Positions 21,737 to 27,770 of a stretch of DNA of 32,028 nucleotides are shown piece by piece. Origin of the DNA: a virus. Position 1 is the stretch's first letter. Each line of letters begins with the position of its first letter. The position numbers were made by a program, and so were the translations under genes. The notes under the pieces were generated by a model, which ran no database searches, was not told the DNA's origin, and was given only the letters and a program-made list of their open reading frames with translations. The DNA is taken from positions 1-32,028 of the IMG/VR virus record IMGVR_UViG_3300029262_000130; one strand, given 5' to 3'.

Positions 21737-21756
21737 CTATGTTCTTTGTGACATAG
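21737..21756 (+). other. Hairpin after P4/P5 block
   Basis: CTATGT (21737-21742) and ACATAG (21751-21756) form a 6-bp stem with an 8-base loop. The position relative to the promoter block matches that of the hairpin at 21596-21620, although the stem sequences differ. Confidence 0.45.
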
Positions 21757-21836
21757 ATAGCAGTAGATAGTGTATTAGCCGCTCTTGGTAAGTCTTGATA
21801 GATCTTGGTAGCAACTAGGTAGATCTTGGTAGTAGC

Positions 21837-21872
21837 TGGCTAAGTGATTGGCTAAGTAATTGGCTAAGTGAT
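21837..21872 (+). repeat. Three tandem 12-bp repeats (TGGCTAAGTGAT)
   Basis: Copies lie at 21837-21848, 21849-21860 (TGGCTAAGTAAT, one change) and 21861-21872. The array abuts a larger repeat, so the whole 21837-21960 stretch is iterated. Confidence 0.9.
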
Positions 21873-21874
21873 AG

Positions 21875-21960
21875 CTAGTTGAGTAAGAAGCTGGTTAGTT
21901 GATGGCTAGTTGATTACTAGTTGAGTAAGAAGCTGGTTAGTTGATGGCTAGTTGAGTAAG
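21875..21960 (+). repeat. Tandem 42-bp period repeat
   Basis: A 39-bp sequence starting CTAGTTGAGTAAGAAGCTGG occurs at 21875-21913 and again, identical, at 21917-21955, followed by a partial third copy at 21948-21960. The units contain GGTTAGTTGATGGCTAG. There are no unique spacers between copies, so it is not a CRISPR array. Iterated DNA beside promoters is compatible with an origin. Confidence 0.9.
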
Positions 21961-21990
21961 GTCTTGGTAGTTGTGATGGCGACTTGTTAG

Positions 21991-22047
21991 GGTTGGTAGA
22001 GCTTGGTGGGTTCAAAGCACCCAAGCCCTAAACAGCTCTCCCAAGCC
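21991..22047 (+). other. Predicted branched stem-loop, possible structured RNA
   Basis: GGTTGG and AGAGCT on the left pair with AGCTCT and CCAAGCC on the right (right arm 22034-22047), with one unpaired base and a bulge. Inside is a second stem, TGGGT (22007-22011) with ACCCA (22019-22023). About 13 outer and five inner pairs in 57 bases is more than expected by chance. No U-run follows, so a terminator is unlikely. Confidence 0.5.
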
Positions 22048-22242
22048 TAATCACCTATTAATTAGTCCTATCCAACTATCAGCCTAGTACTAATTAAGCT
22101 TGTTAGTCCCTAGTTAGTATCCAGTGATAAGACCTATCTAGTTACTGATAAGATCTTACTAGGTAATACTGGGGCTGTTTAGGTCCTACTTAGTGTCTAG
22201 AAAGATGGTCTAGTTAGGGTCTATAAGCCCAGCCTGTCCTCT

Positions 22243-22257
22243 TTATGGTTTTATAGG
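22243..22257 (+). promoter_or_regulatory. Candidate phage RNA polymerase promoter P6
   Basis: TTATGGTTTTATAGG, one base different from P2 (C to T in the core), followed by TAGTC as in P1. Confidence 0.6.
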
Positions 22258-22557
22258 TAGTCTAGTTAGTGGTGTATTGAGCAAGCCTTGATGTATAGGG
22301 TTTGATAGATACAGTACTTAACAACTAGTTAGTACTCTATATACCAAGCCAGATGTTATAGTTAGAATGTATAGCTATAACCAGATGTACCCACCAGTGT
22401 TCCAACACCACATGATGCTGGCATGTTCAAGTGGCTAAGGCTAATAACCTGTCCGATCCCCTATGTAAAGGGCGTCACATCAGGGAGTGGTACGTAAACC
22501 CACCCCGCTACGTGTACAAATATGTCCTAGCACTCTAGGATCACTCAGTAAGAATAT

Positions 22558-22572
22558 TTATGGTTCTATAGG
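22558..22572 (+). promoter_or_regulatory. Candidate phage RNA polymerase promoter P7 for first early gene
   Basis: TTATGGTTCTATAGG, preceded by an AT stretch (GAATA) and a hairpin at 22525-22540. It would start a transcript with an untranslated leader of about 79 bases, ending at the ATG at 22650. This is the most plausible single promoter for the early genes. Confidence 0.65.
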
Positions 22573-22649
22573 ATACCCATTCAAAACCTATAACTTAACT
22601 ACTATTGGCGACTTTGCCTAACTATTATTAATTCTAAAGGAATACTATT

Positions 22650-23093
22650 ATGTCTATTTTATCTAAGTTATCTAACCTTCGTTCTGCTTCTGATGTTGTT
22701 GCTCAAGTACCTATGACTGATACTGAAGTTGCCCAGTGTAAAGCTGCCCTAAAGCGTGATGCTCGTGGTCCTTCTGTGATGGTTAACAAATGGGATCGTA
22801 ATGTGCCTTATCGTGTGTCTACTATCCTTGACGATAATTTTACTAACCATGGCTCGTTCAAGTCTGCTGACGTGGCTGCTGCTGTTGGTACAATTGCTTC
22901 AATGTCTGTGTTTGGCGAGAAAGCTATCCGTGGATTGTTTGATGAATCCCTAGTAGAGAATGACGAGTCGTTCCAAGCTTGGTTACTTGACCCACGTAAT
23001 GCTGCGGTATTGGCACGTGTGAATGCTGGCACTTGCTTGATCGAAACTGCACCTAGTGTAGAAGCACCTGCTGATGATGGGCCTGTGTTTTAA
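22650..23093 (+). CDS. Unknown early protein, first gene after P7
   Basis: This 147-residue protein is not recognised. It begins MSILSKLSNLRSASDVVAQV and is mostly helical by composition, with a charged middle (KRDARGPSV) and an acidic, proline-containing tail. There is no signal peptide or membrane segment. AAAGGA at 22636-22641 is eight bases from the ATG. Codon choice differs from the tail genes, with frequent T-ending codons (CGT, GGT, TCT, GCT), which is often seen in strongly expressed genes. It is the first gene behind candidate promoter P7. The start context AATACTATTATGTCTATT closely resembles that of the RNA polymerase gene, suggesting a common leader. A role in host takeover is possible, but that is inferred from order alone. 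Confidence 0.7.
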   Translation: MSILSKLSNLRSASDVVAQVPMTDTEVAQCKAALKRDARGPSVMVNKWDRNVPYRVSTILDDNFTNHGSFKSADVAAAVGTIASMSVFGEKAIRGLFDESLVENDESFQAWLLDPRNAAVLARVNAGTCLIETAPSVEAPADDGPVF

Positions 23094-23107
23094 ATAGCAG
23101 CATTATC

Positions 23108-23132
23108 GATAGTCCTATTAGTTAGGGCTATC
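23108..23132 (+). other. Hairpin after first early gene
   Basis: GATAGTCCTA (23108-23117) pairs with TAGGGCTATC (23123-23132), ten base pairs with one G-T wobble and a five-base loop. TAGTAAATCT follows, so the U-run is weak. It could act as a weak terminator or as an RNA end signal. Confidence 0.5.
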
Positions 23133-23164
23133 TAGTAAATCTACTTAGCTAATAAGGAGTTATT

Positions 23165-23188
23165 ATGAGTTTACTACTGTACGTGTAG
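23165..23188 (+). other. Tiny open frame with good ribosome binding site (7 codons)
   Basis: AAGGAG (23154-23159) is five bases upstream of an ATG that opens MSLLLYV and then stops. The context GTTATTATG is like other starts in this region. A second 7-codon frame (MARNRKV) starts at 23190, directly after it. Either could be a phage minigene or a leader; there is no further evidence. Confidence 0.35.
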
Positions 23189-23354
23189 CATGGCAAGAAA
23201 CCGAAAGGTCTAAATAGACAACATACTAGGGTCTAGCTATTAAGGTAGCTCACCCACCCGTGGAACTATACACGCTAAACTAGTAGTGCTATCCAGCGCA
23301 CTTAGAGATTAACTGGACAGATGGATTGTGAGATCCTGTACGAGTAAGTATATC

Positions 23355-23378
23355 ATTAGTCTTCTTATGAGGACTAAT
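23355..23378 (+). other. Strong hairpin upstream of DUF2493 gene
   Basis: ATTAGTCTTC (23355-23364), TTAT loop, GAGGACTAAT (23369-23378): ten pairs, one G-T wobble. It lies 60 bases before the AAAGGGG site and could control or protect the leader of the following gene. Confidence 0.6.
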
Positions 23379-23438
23379 CAGTATATTAACTTAATGTTTA
23401 ACTGTTATCTTAACTTAGCTAACAAAGGGGTTCATAGC

Positions 23439-23861
23439 ATGAAAAAGGAACAATTTAGAGTCGTTATAGCTGGTGGTCGTAAGTTCTCGGACTTCGAGCT
23501 ACTAACCAAAACCCTAGACAGTCTACTACGTATTAAGAAAGATACTCACACAATAGTAATAGTATCTGGAAAAGCTACTGGTGCTGACAAGCTAGGTGAG
23601 CAGTATGCCAAGCTATGTGGGTATGATGTAGATTGCTATCCTGCTGATTGGAAAAACCTTGATGTTAAGCCTTGCCTGATTCGTGAGAATATATACGGTA
23701 AGTACAATGCATTAGCTGGTAACAACCGTAACGAGCTGATGGCTAAGAACTCAGATGCTACTGTAGCGTTCTGGGATGGTGTATCAACTGGTACTAAGGA
23801 CATGATTGAGCTGACTAAGAAGTATGATAGTTTGCTAAGTGTTGTTAAGTATATGACATAA
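23439..23861 (+). CDS. DUF2493 family protein (SLOG/YspA-like)
   Basis: AAAGGGG at 23424-23430 points to the ATG at 23439, giving 140 residues; the longer frame from 23328 has no start signal. Characteristic DUF2493 motifs are in order: V-V-I-A-G-G-R-K-F-S-D-F near residue 10, V-S-G-K-A-T-G-A-D-K-L-G-E-Q-Y-A about residues 45-60, and A-F-W-D-G-V-S-T-G-T-K-D-M-I near 110-123. The family belongs to the SLOG superfamily of Rossmann-like nucleotide-binding proteins; in phages the target ligand is unknown, and proposed roles include nucleotide sensing or processing. The gene is preceded by a hairpin and followed after 10 bases by a small unknown gene in the same operon. Recognition of the family is firm, function not. 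Confidence 0.85.
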   Translation: MKKEQFRVVIAGGRKFSDFELLTKTLDSLLRIKKDTHTIVIVSGKATGADKLGEQYAKLCGYDVDCYPADWKNLDVKPCLIRENIYGKYNALAGNNRNELMAKNSDATVAFWDGVSTGTKDMIELTKKYDSLLSVVKYMT

Positions 23862-23871
23862 AGGAGCTACC

Positions 23872-24078
23872 ATGCTAATAACAAGAACGTGCCCATTTAC
23901 AGGTGATCAAATAGCTAAGAACATTGCAGTTACTGAGTTGCAACTAAGAACTTGGAAGTCTGGTGTTCGTATTCAAATTGCTATGTCTAACTTGACTCCT
24001 GACGAGAGGGAGTTTATCAAGACTGGAATTACAAGTGAGGTTTGGGATAGAATCTTTACTTTTAATAGTCCTGACTAA
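23872..24078 (+). CDS. Unknown small protein (68 aa)
   Basis: An ATG with AAAGGAG upstream opens a 68-residue frame directly behind the DUF2493 gene. The sequence includes CPFTGDQIAKNIAVTELQL and a C-terminal TPDEREFIKTGIT. One cysteine precedes PFTGD, so a zinc site is not supported. No family is recognised and no membrane segment is present. The strong start signal and tight spacing support it as a gene. Confidence 0.6.
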   Translation: MLITRTCPFTGDQIAKNIAVTELQLRTWKSGVRIQIAMSNLTPDEREFIKTGITSEVWDRIFTFNSPD

Positions 24079-24119
24079 GTAATCCCTGACTAAGTACCTA
24101 ATTAACTGGAGTAAGAGCC

Positions 24120-24305
24120 ATGAGAATATTACCTATACAAAAGCTAGAAATTATCAATAAAATTCAGAAAGCTATGCAAAGCCCTACCAACTCAGCAAGT
24201 GGTGGTTTCAGTACAAAAGATAACTGGAGAGCTAGGAGCAATGCCAAGCCAGTAGTAAGGACTCGTAGCAAGCATCCAGAAGGAGCATATACTTATTATG
24301 TATAA
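24120..24305 (+). CDS. Unknown small basic protein (61 aa)
   Basis: The start ATG follows GGAGTAAGAGCC and gives a short basic protein (many Arg and Lys in the second half: RARSNAKPVVRTRSKHP). Its stop overlaps the start of the following gene. I recognise no family. The basic tail could bind nucleic acid, but that is speculation. Confidence 0.55.
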   Translation: MRILPIQKLEIINKIQKAMQSPTNSASGGFSTKDNWRARSNAKPVVRTRSKHPEGAYTYYV

Positions 24306-24492
24306 TTTTATTAAGTACACAGTACTTGGGTTTGCTTTAGGGTACTTCTATATATATTATGGGGCGGTATCAGCTGGCGTATTTTTAGTCACATTGCAGG
24401 TATTATCGAATATGGAGGATGCCCACACAGCTAATAGCATAAATCATAAGGAGCTACTAAATGCTATCAAAAATTCTAAATCTGGAGAGTAG
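24298..24492 (+). CDS. Small membrane protein (64 aa)
   Basis: AGAAGGAG lies upstream of the ATG, which overlaps the previous stop by eight bases. The first 38 residues form one or two hydrophobic stretches (YTVLGFALGYFYIYYGAVSAG, then VFLVTLQVL); the rest is hydrophilic and contains ANSINHKELLNAIKN. No lipobox and no cleavage site are visible. It could be an inner-membrane early protein of unknown role. It is distant from the peptidoglycan hydrolases, so a holin role has no support from position. Confidence 0.55.
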   Translation: MYNFIKYTVLGFALGYFYIYYGAVSAGVFLVTLQVLSNMEDAHTANSINHKELLNAIKNSKSGE

Positions 24493-24500
24493 AAATTATT

Positions 24501-24677
24501 ATGGCTAAGTTCATGGTAGAGGTCGATGTACCTAGTACAGTAGGAAAAGGCACACATTCAGTAAGATATATTACTGAATGTGAAGTGTTTAATTTATTTG
24601 AGATTGCTTTAAGAGAAAGTAAGGATTCATTGTTCTCTAAGGCTAGTATATTGGAGGTACACCCAGAACCATTTTAA
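24501..24677 (+). CDS. Unknown small protein (58 aa)
   Basis: The ATG at 24501 follows GGAGAG after a somewhat long gap and starts within nine bases of the preceding gene. The translation MAKFMVEVDVPSTVGKGTHS continues to a stop at 24675-24677. It alternates strands and a helix (CEVFNLFEIALRES) and ends LEVHPEPF. No family is recognised. It fills the only gap between the membrane protein and the helicase gene, and its codon use is like that of its neighbours. Confidence 0.6.
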   Translation: MAKFMVEVDVPSTVGKGTHSVRYITECEVFNLFEIALRESKDSLFSKASILEVHPEPF

Positions 24678-24701
24678 TCTAACCAGCCTAAGGAGAATCG
24701 C

Positions 24702-26054
24702 ATGGCTTTGTATGAAGATCAACAATCAGCTAGTGATAAATTCTTTGACTGGCTAGAGAATGACAAATCACTGGTAGCAGGCCTATGGGCTAGTGGTGGC
24801 TTTGGTAAGAGTCACATGTGTAAGCACCTAATTATACTTATGCAGCAGCTTGGCATTAACCTAGCTGTCACCTCCATGACCCATCAAGCTGTAGAAGTCC
24901 TTAGTGGCTTGACTGGCTTAGAAGTCCGAACTCTGCACTCTACGATGGGCTGGATACCTAAGTATGACACCAAGACAGGTGAAGAGTACTTGAAGGTCCC
25001 TAGTGAGACTAAATGCCCTTTGATAAAAAGTGGTGTTAGTTTCTTACTAGTAGATGAGGCTGGCCTAATGGCTACTGAGCAAGTTGCACTTCTAACTGCT
25101 AGGGCTAAGGTAGCTGGTGTTCGCTTACTATTTGTAGGTGATCATAAGCAGTGCTTCCCAGTTGAAAGAACTAAAGTTGCAAACCATATCCCAGCTTACG
25201 ATGCTACTGATTGCTATCTAGACCTATCTACTCCTAAACGAGTGGACGAGCACGATATGATATATAAGTTATGCACTAGCTACAGACGTACTGTGGATGG
25301 TGCTAGACAGCCAAACCTATTTACTATTCTTAACACTGATGGCTCAGGCAAGGGTGTACGAGTAGTAGATGATATCGAGGAAGCAGCTTACAAAGCATTC
25401 AATAAAGCTATTGAAATGAAGGAAGATGTTCGTAAGATTAAAGTACTAGCCTTCACTAACAAGCGTGTGATCTCCCTTAATAAGAAAATTAGAAAGAATG
25501 TATTTGGCATTAAAGATAATCGTCCCTATGTAGGCGAAGAAGTTCAAGCCAATACTACTATCTCTGACTCACTGGGCGAAGAGATCTTAATCAGAAATAA
25601 CCAGCTCTTAACAGTAACTAGTATTGAAGATGATACACAGTTTGGGATAGTTGGTTGGTGGCTAGGATTAAATGATGCTATTAATGACAGTCCAGTATCT
25701 GAGCCTGTATTTGTAGCATCTAGATGGGAGCAAGTGGATGCTAAGCGAAAGGCTCTAGTAGCTCAAGCTGGCAAGCATAAGAAAGCAGGACAGGCTAACC
25801 AAGCCCGTGACTGTTGGCTTCAGTACTTCAAGTTGAAAGAGTTCTTTGCAGATATACGTAATACTTATGCAGTAACAATTAACAAGTGTCAGGGATCTAC
25901 ATTGAAGCATGCTCTGATTGATATGGATAACATAGGTACCTGTAGAAGCAGTGAGCAAGCAGCTAGAATGGCTTACACTGGAGTATCAAGAGCCACTTGC
26001 TACGTGACTATTGAAGGTGAATTGGAAGTTAAGGATTGGAGGAAGAGGGCGTGA
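24702..26054 (+). CDS. Dda-like SF1 DNA helicase
   Basis: A 450-residue superfamily 1 helicase, close in length to T4 Dda (439). Walker A reads A-S-G-G-F-G-K-S at residues 30-37, Walker B L-V-D-E-A-G with Asp118 and Glu119, motif III G-D-H-K-Q at 146-150, motif V N-K-C-Q-G-S-T at 394-400 and motif VI Y-T-G-V-S-R-A in the last 30 residues. Motif V and the Q-G-S-T element are those of RecD/Dda-type enzymes, which move 5' to 3' on DNA and can clear proteins and start replication. AAGGAGA precedes the ATG. It overlaps slightly with the start of the next gene. The domain between motif III and motif V is about 240 residues, including a Lys-rich hairpin. A role in phage replication or recombination is likely. 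Confidence 0.9.
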   Translation: MALYEDQQSASDKFFDWLENDKSLVAGLWASGGFGKSHMCKHLIILMQQLGINLAVTSMTHQAVEVLSGLTGLEVRTLHSTMGWIPKYDTKTGEEYLKVPSETKCPLIKSGVSFLLVDEAGLMATEQVALLTARAKVAGVRLLFVGDHKQCFPVERTKVANHIPAYDATDCYLDLSTPKRVDEHDMIYKLCTSYRRTVDGARQPNLFTILNTDGSGKGVRVVDDIEEAAYKAFNKAIEMKEDVRKIKVLAFTNKRVISLNKKIRKNVFGIKDNRPYVGEEVQANTTISDSLGEEILIRNNQLLTVTSIEDDTQFGIVGWWLGLNDAINDSPVSEPVFVASRWEQVDAKRKALVAQAGKHKKAGQANQARDCWLQYFKLKEFFADIRNTYAVTINKCQGSTLKHALIDMDNIGTCRSSEQAARMAYTGVSRATCYVTIEGELEVKDWRKRA

Positions 26055-26056
26055 AT

Positions 26057-26698
26057 ATGAACTCTGCGCAGATAAAGGCAATGCTTGAGCAAACCACTAG
26101 GATGGCCAAGCGGAAAGGTAAGTTCTATAACTACATTATGAGGTTCAGGAACAAGCATAATGCCAAAAGGTTAAATCCTATTACGATAGAGGATTTAATT
26201 AGAGATGCTGGACAAGCTAGGTATATAGTTGGAGTAAGCAAGCATGTTAGAGATAAGGTCATGCGAGCTGTGGAATGTGCTGTACTAAATAACTTTATGA
26301 TGAAGATTCCAGAAGGACTAGACTGTGACCTAGGAGGTATAGGTAGGCCTTTAAAGTATGAACTTTGTCCAGAGCCTGCTCATGGATTTGATTTTAACCA
26401 ACAATTATTCAAAGAGAGAAATATAATGACAACTAAAACAGATAAGCAAACAGTAACATTTGTAGAAGCCCTTCGTACCCAGCATGCTAAGTTAGAGATA
26501 CAAGCAACTAAGCAGAAAGAGCTACAAAATACTGCTATGGAATCAATAGAAAAAGCAGAGATTAAAGTATCCGCGGCTTTGGAAGTACTTAATGCTGCAA
26601 GGCTTAAGAGTACTGCTTGCTCAACTAAGATCAAGAGCTTGAAGGGCGAGCAGCATAAAGTCATAGATACACTAGACAAACTGCATCGTACTATTTAA
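26057..26698 (+). CDS. Unknown coiled-coil protein with possible internal start
   Basis: The frame opens with TTG at 26036, but the ATG at 26057 lies after GAGGAAGAGGG and is the better start; 213 residues result. Residues 1-120 contain a helical basic section (RMAKRKGKFYNYIMRFRNKHNAKR). From about residue 124 the protein becomes a long coiled coil (MTTKTDKQTVTFVEALRTQ onward). AAAGAGAGAAATATAATG at 26411-26428 is nearly the same as the leaders of two neighbouring genes, so a second, shorter product (90 residues) may begin at 26426. No family is recognised. Its place after the helicase suggests a replication-associated role. Confidence 0.65.
   Translation: MNSAQIKAMLEQTTRMAKRKGKFYNYIMRFRNKHNAKRLNPITIEDLIRDAGQARYIVGVSKHVRDKVMRAVECAVLNNFMMKIPEGLDCDLGGIGRPLKYELCPEPAHGFDFNQQLFKERNIMTTKTDKQTVTFVEALRTQHAKLEIQATKQKELQNTAMESIEKAEIKVSAALEVLNAARLKSTACSTKIKSLKGEQHKVIDTLDKLHRTI
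26411..26428 (+). promoter_or_regulatory. Possible internal ribosome binding site and start
   Basis: AAAGAGAGAA followed by ATATAATG repeats the leader pattern of the genes at 26719 (AAAGAGAGAACTATTATG) and 27367 (ATAGAGAGAAATTTAATATG). A shorter coiled-coil product starting at 26426 would be 90 residues. Confidence 0.45.
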
Positions 26699-26718
26699 CT
26701 AGTAAAGAGAGAACTATT

Positions 26719-26973
26719 ATGAATGGAAAAAGAGCAAGACTACTACGTGGCCTAATGGGTGTTGAGTGCAACCAAGATACAACTAAATACTCAGCAGTAC
26801 CTCACACAGTACGTAGTAGGCCTGTAAAAATACCTAGCACTAATGCAGATGGTACAATGACTGAGAAGATCGTTGCATATGTAAATACAGCAACTTTAAA
26901 GGGTGATTATCGACCTCGTGCTTTGTACCAAATGATGAAGAAGGCTGCAGTCATAAAAGGAGCTAAGCACTAA
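26719..26973 (+). CDS. Unknown small basic protein (84 aa)
   Basis: The ATG is preceded by AAAGAGAGAACTATT. MNGKRARLLRGLMG at the start and several later Arg/Lys pairs make it strongly basic; the end is YQMMKKAAVIKGAKH. An M-N-G-K-x-A-R/K-x-L-R start is familiar from small phage proteins, but I cannot name a function. It may bind nucleic acid. It is followed by almost 400 bp without a gene. Confidence 0.6.
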   Translation: MNGKRARLLRGLMGVECNQDTTKYSAVPHTVRSRPVKIPSTNADGTMTEKIVAYVNTATLKGDYRPRALYQMMKKAAVIKGAKH

Positions 26974-27366
26974 GTAGCTCCCTAAAGAATTCCGTAAGGG
27001 ATAGTGTAGGTTGCACTCTAACTAACTTACCCGACTATTGGAATAGGGCAAGGGTAATAAGTCCTCAACAGTACCTGTGATGTTGTTAAATATACATTGG
27101 TGACAGGGTGGTGGCCGTATTTGGGAAACCTATACACACTAGACACTAATATGTCTATAACATGCGCATTGGAGGTGATGAGTTCGTTTCTTGGCAGCTG
27201 GGAAGACAGCAAAGTCTAGATGACTATAAAAGCTTAGGGTGTGCTTCACTAGAATTAAAGAGCTGACTGCTAGGAAAGACTAGCAACCTAGGTAGTACAC
27301 AAGTCCACATTTAGTGGAGCAAATAGAGCAACTAAGCTCAACAATCTATATAGAGAGAAATTTAAT
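26974..27366 (+). other. Non-coding region with hairpins, function unknown
   Basis: No good gene is present in these 393 bp. Features: TCCCT/AGGGA near 26979-27001; a full anti-SD match GGAGGTGAT at 27171 that leads only into frames of 10-34 codons; TGCTAG/CTAGCA at 27268-27285; TCCAC/GTGGA at 27304-27318. I found no tRNA. It may carry a structured regulatory RNA or the leader of the next gene, and it is the third of the long gene-free gaps after the RNA polymerase gene. Confidence 0.5.
27268..27285 (+). other. Hairpin in leader of small acidic protein
   Basis: TGCTAG (27268-27273) and CTAGCA (27280-27285) form a perfect 6-bp stem with GAAAGA as loop. It lies about 80 bp upstream of the next ATG. 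Confidence 0.5.
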
Positions 27367-27693
27367 ATGTCTAACAAAATTCAAGCAATCTTTGGCCAAT
27401 TCGCTGTTGAACTAGCTGCTGGTCCTGTACTGTATAAGACTGAAGCTGAAGCACAAGCTGCTTTATCTGAGTTCGAAAATGGTGCTGAGATGCGTGACCT
27501 TGCTGCAGACTTCTGTGCACACAAAGCTTCTGTCGGCAATGAGAAGTCTGCTAAGTCTTACCAAGACAAAGCTGCTGTTGGTAAGTCCAACGTAATTATC
27601 GACTTCCTATCTTGGGTAGACGCTGGAAAGCCTGGCCCTGTAGAGTCAACTGATGTCGAAATGGATGATGGAAAAGATACTGGCGAGTACTAA
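27367..27693 (+). CDS. Unknown small protein with acidic tail (108 aa)
   Basis: AGAGAGAA lies before the ATG. The product begins MSNKIQAIFGQFAVELAAGP, has a helical Ala-rich centre (AEAQAALSEFENGAEM) and ends in a strongly acidic stretch (DVEMDDGKDTGEY). It has many T-ending codons, unlike the tail genes, so it may be strongly expressed. An acidic tail is found in ssDNA-binding proteins and in DNA mimics, but the body shows no OB-fold pattern that I can see. It is followed by a strong terminator, so it is the last gene of its transcript. Confidence 0.7.
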   Translation: MSNKIQAIFGQFAVELAAGPVLYKTEAEAQAALSEFENGAEMRDLAADFCAHKASVGNEKSAKSYQDKAAVGKSNVIIDFLSWVDAGKPGPVESTDVEMDDGKDTGEY

Positions 27694-27740
27694 CCAGTAC
27701 TAAGTAACATTAAGTAGAAATACTAAGTAACATACATAAG

Positions 27741-27770
27741 AGGGACGCTAGATTGACTAGCGTCCCTTTT
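27741..27770 (+). terminator. Strong intrinsic terminator
   Basis: AGGGACGCTAG (27741-27751) and CTAGCGTCCCT (27757-27767) pair perfectly over an ATTGA loop, followed by TTTTAATT. It ends the transcript of the 27367 gene. Only this hairpin and the one at 2815 have the full shape of intrinsic terminators in this window. Confidence 0.92.

Larger units (their letters stand above)
21246..22649 (+). other. 1.4-kb non-coding region: promoters, repeats, hairpins, possible origin
   Basis: I find no gene here. It holds seven T7-like promoter candidates, a duplicated 37-bp block, three arrays of short direct repeats, a repeated AGATCTTGGTAG (near 21649, 21798 and 21820), a repeated GGGCGTCACA (near 21562 and 22469) and several hairpins, including TCCTAG/CTAGGA at 22525-22540 and GTTATAG/CTATAAC at 22355-22381. 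CTAG occurs 24 times by my count against about five expected. T7 has its primary replication origin beside tandem phage promoters just after the RNA polymerase gene; the same layout suggests an origin here. Confidence 0.6.
23094..23438 (+). other. Intergenic region with hairpins, no clear gene
   Basis: The 345 bp between the first early gene and the DUF2493 gene contain two strong hairpins (23108-23132 and 23355-23378) and two tiny frames, but no tRNA-like fold that I could complete and no long frame with a ribosome binding site. The reading frame upstream of the DUF2493 start is open but lacks a start signal. Confidence 0.6.

Noticed and set aside
21837-21960. Repeat array considered as CRISPR
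   Set aside because: Copies are directly adjacent or separated by three bases, of two different lengths, without unique spacers, and no cas gene is present.
23328-23438. Longer N-terminus for the DUF2493 protein
   Set aside because: The upstream in-frame starts have no ribosome binding site and the extra sequence lies across a strong hairpin; AAAGGGG fits ATG 23439.
23094-27366. tRNA genes in the intergenic gaps
   Set aside because: I looked for a T-loop (GTTCRA) with matching arms and a 7-bp acceptor pair in each gap and could not complete a cloverleaf. GTTCAAA near 22011 and 27889 has no acceptor partner.
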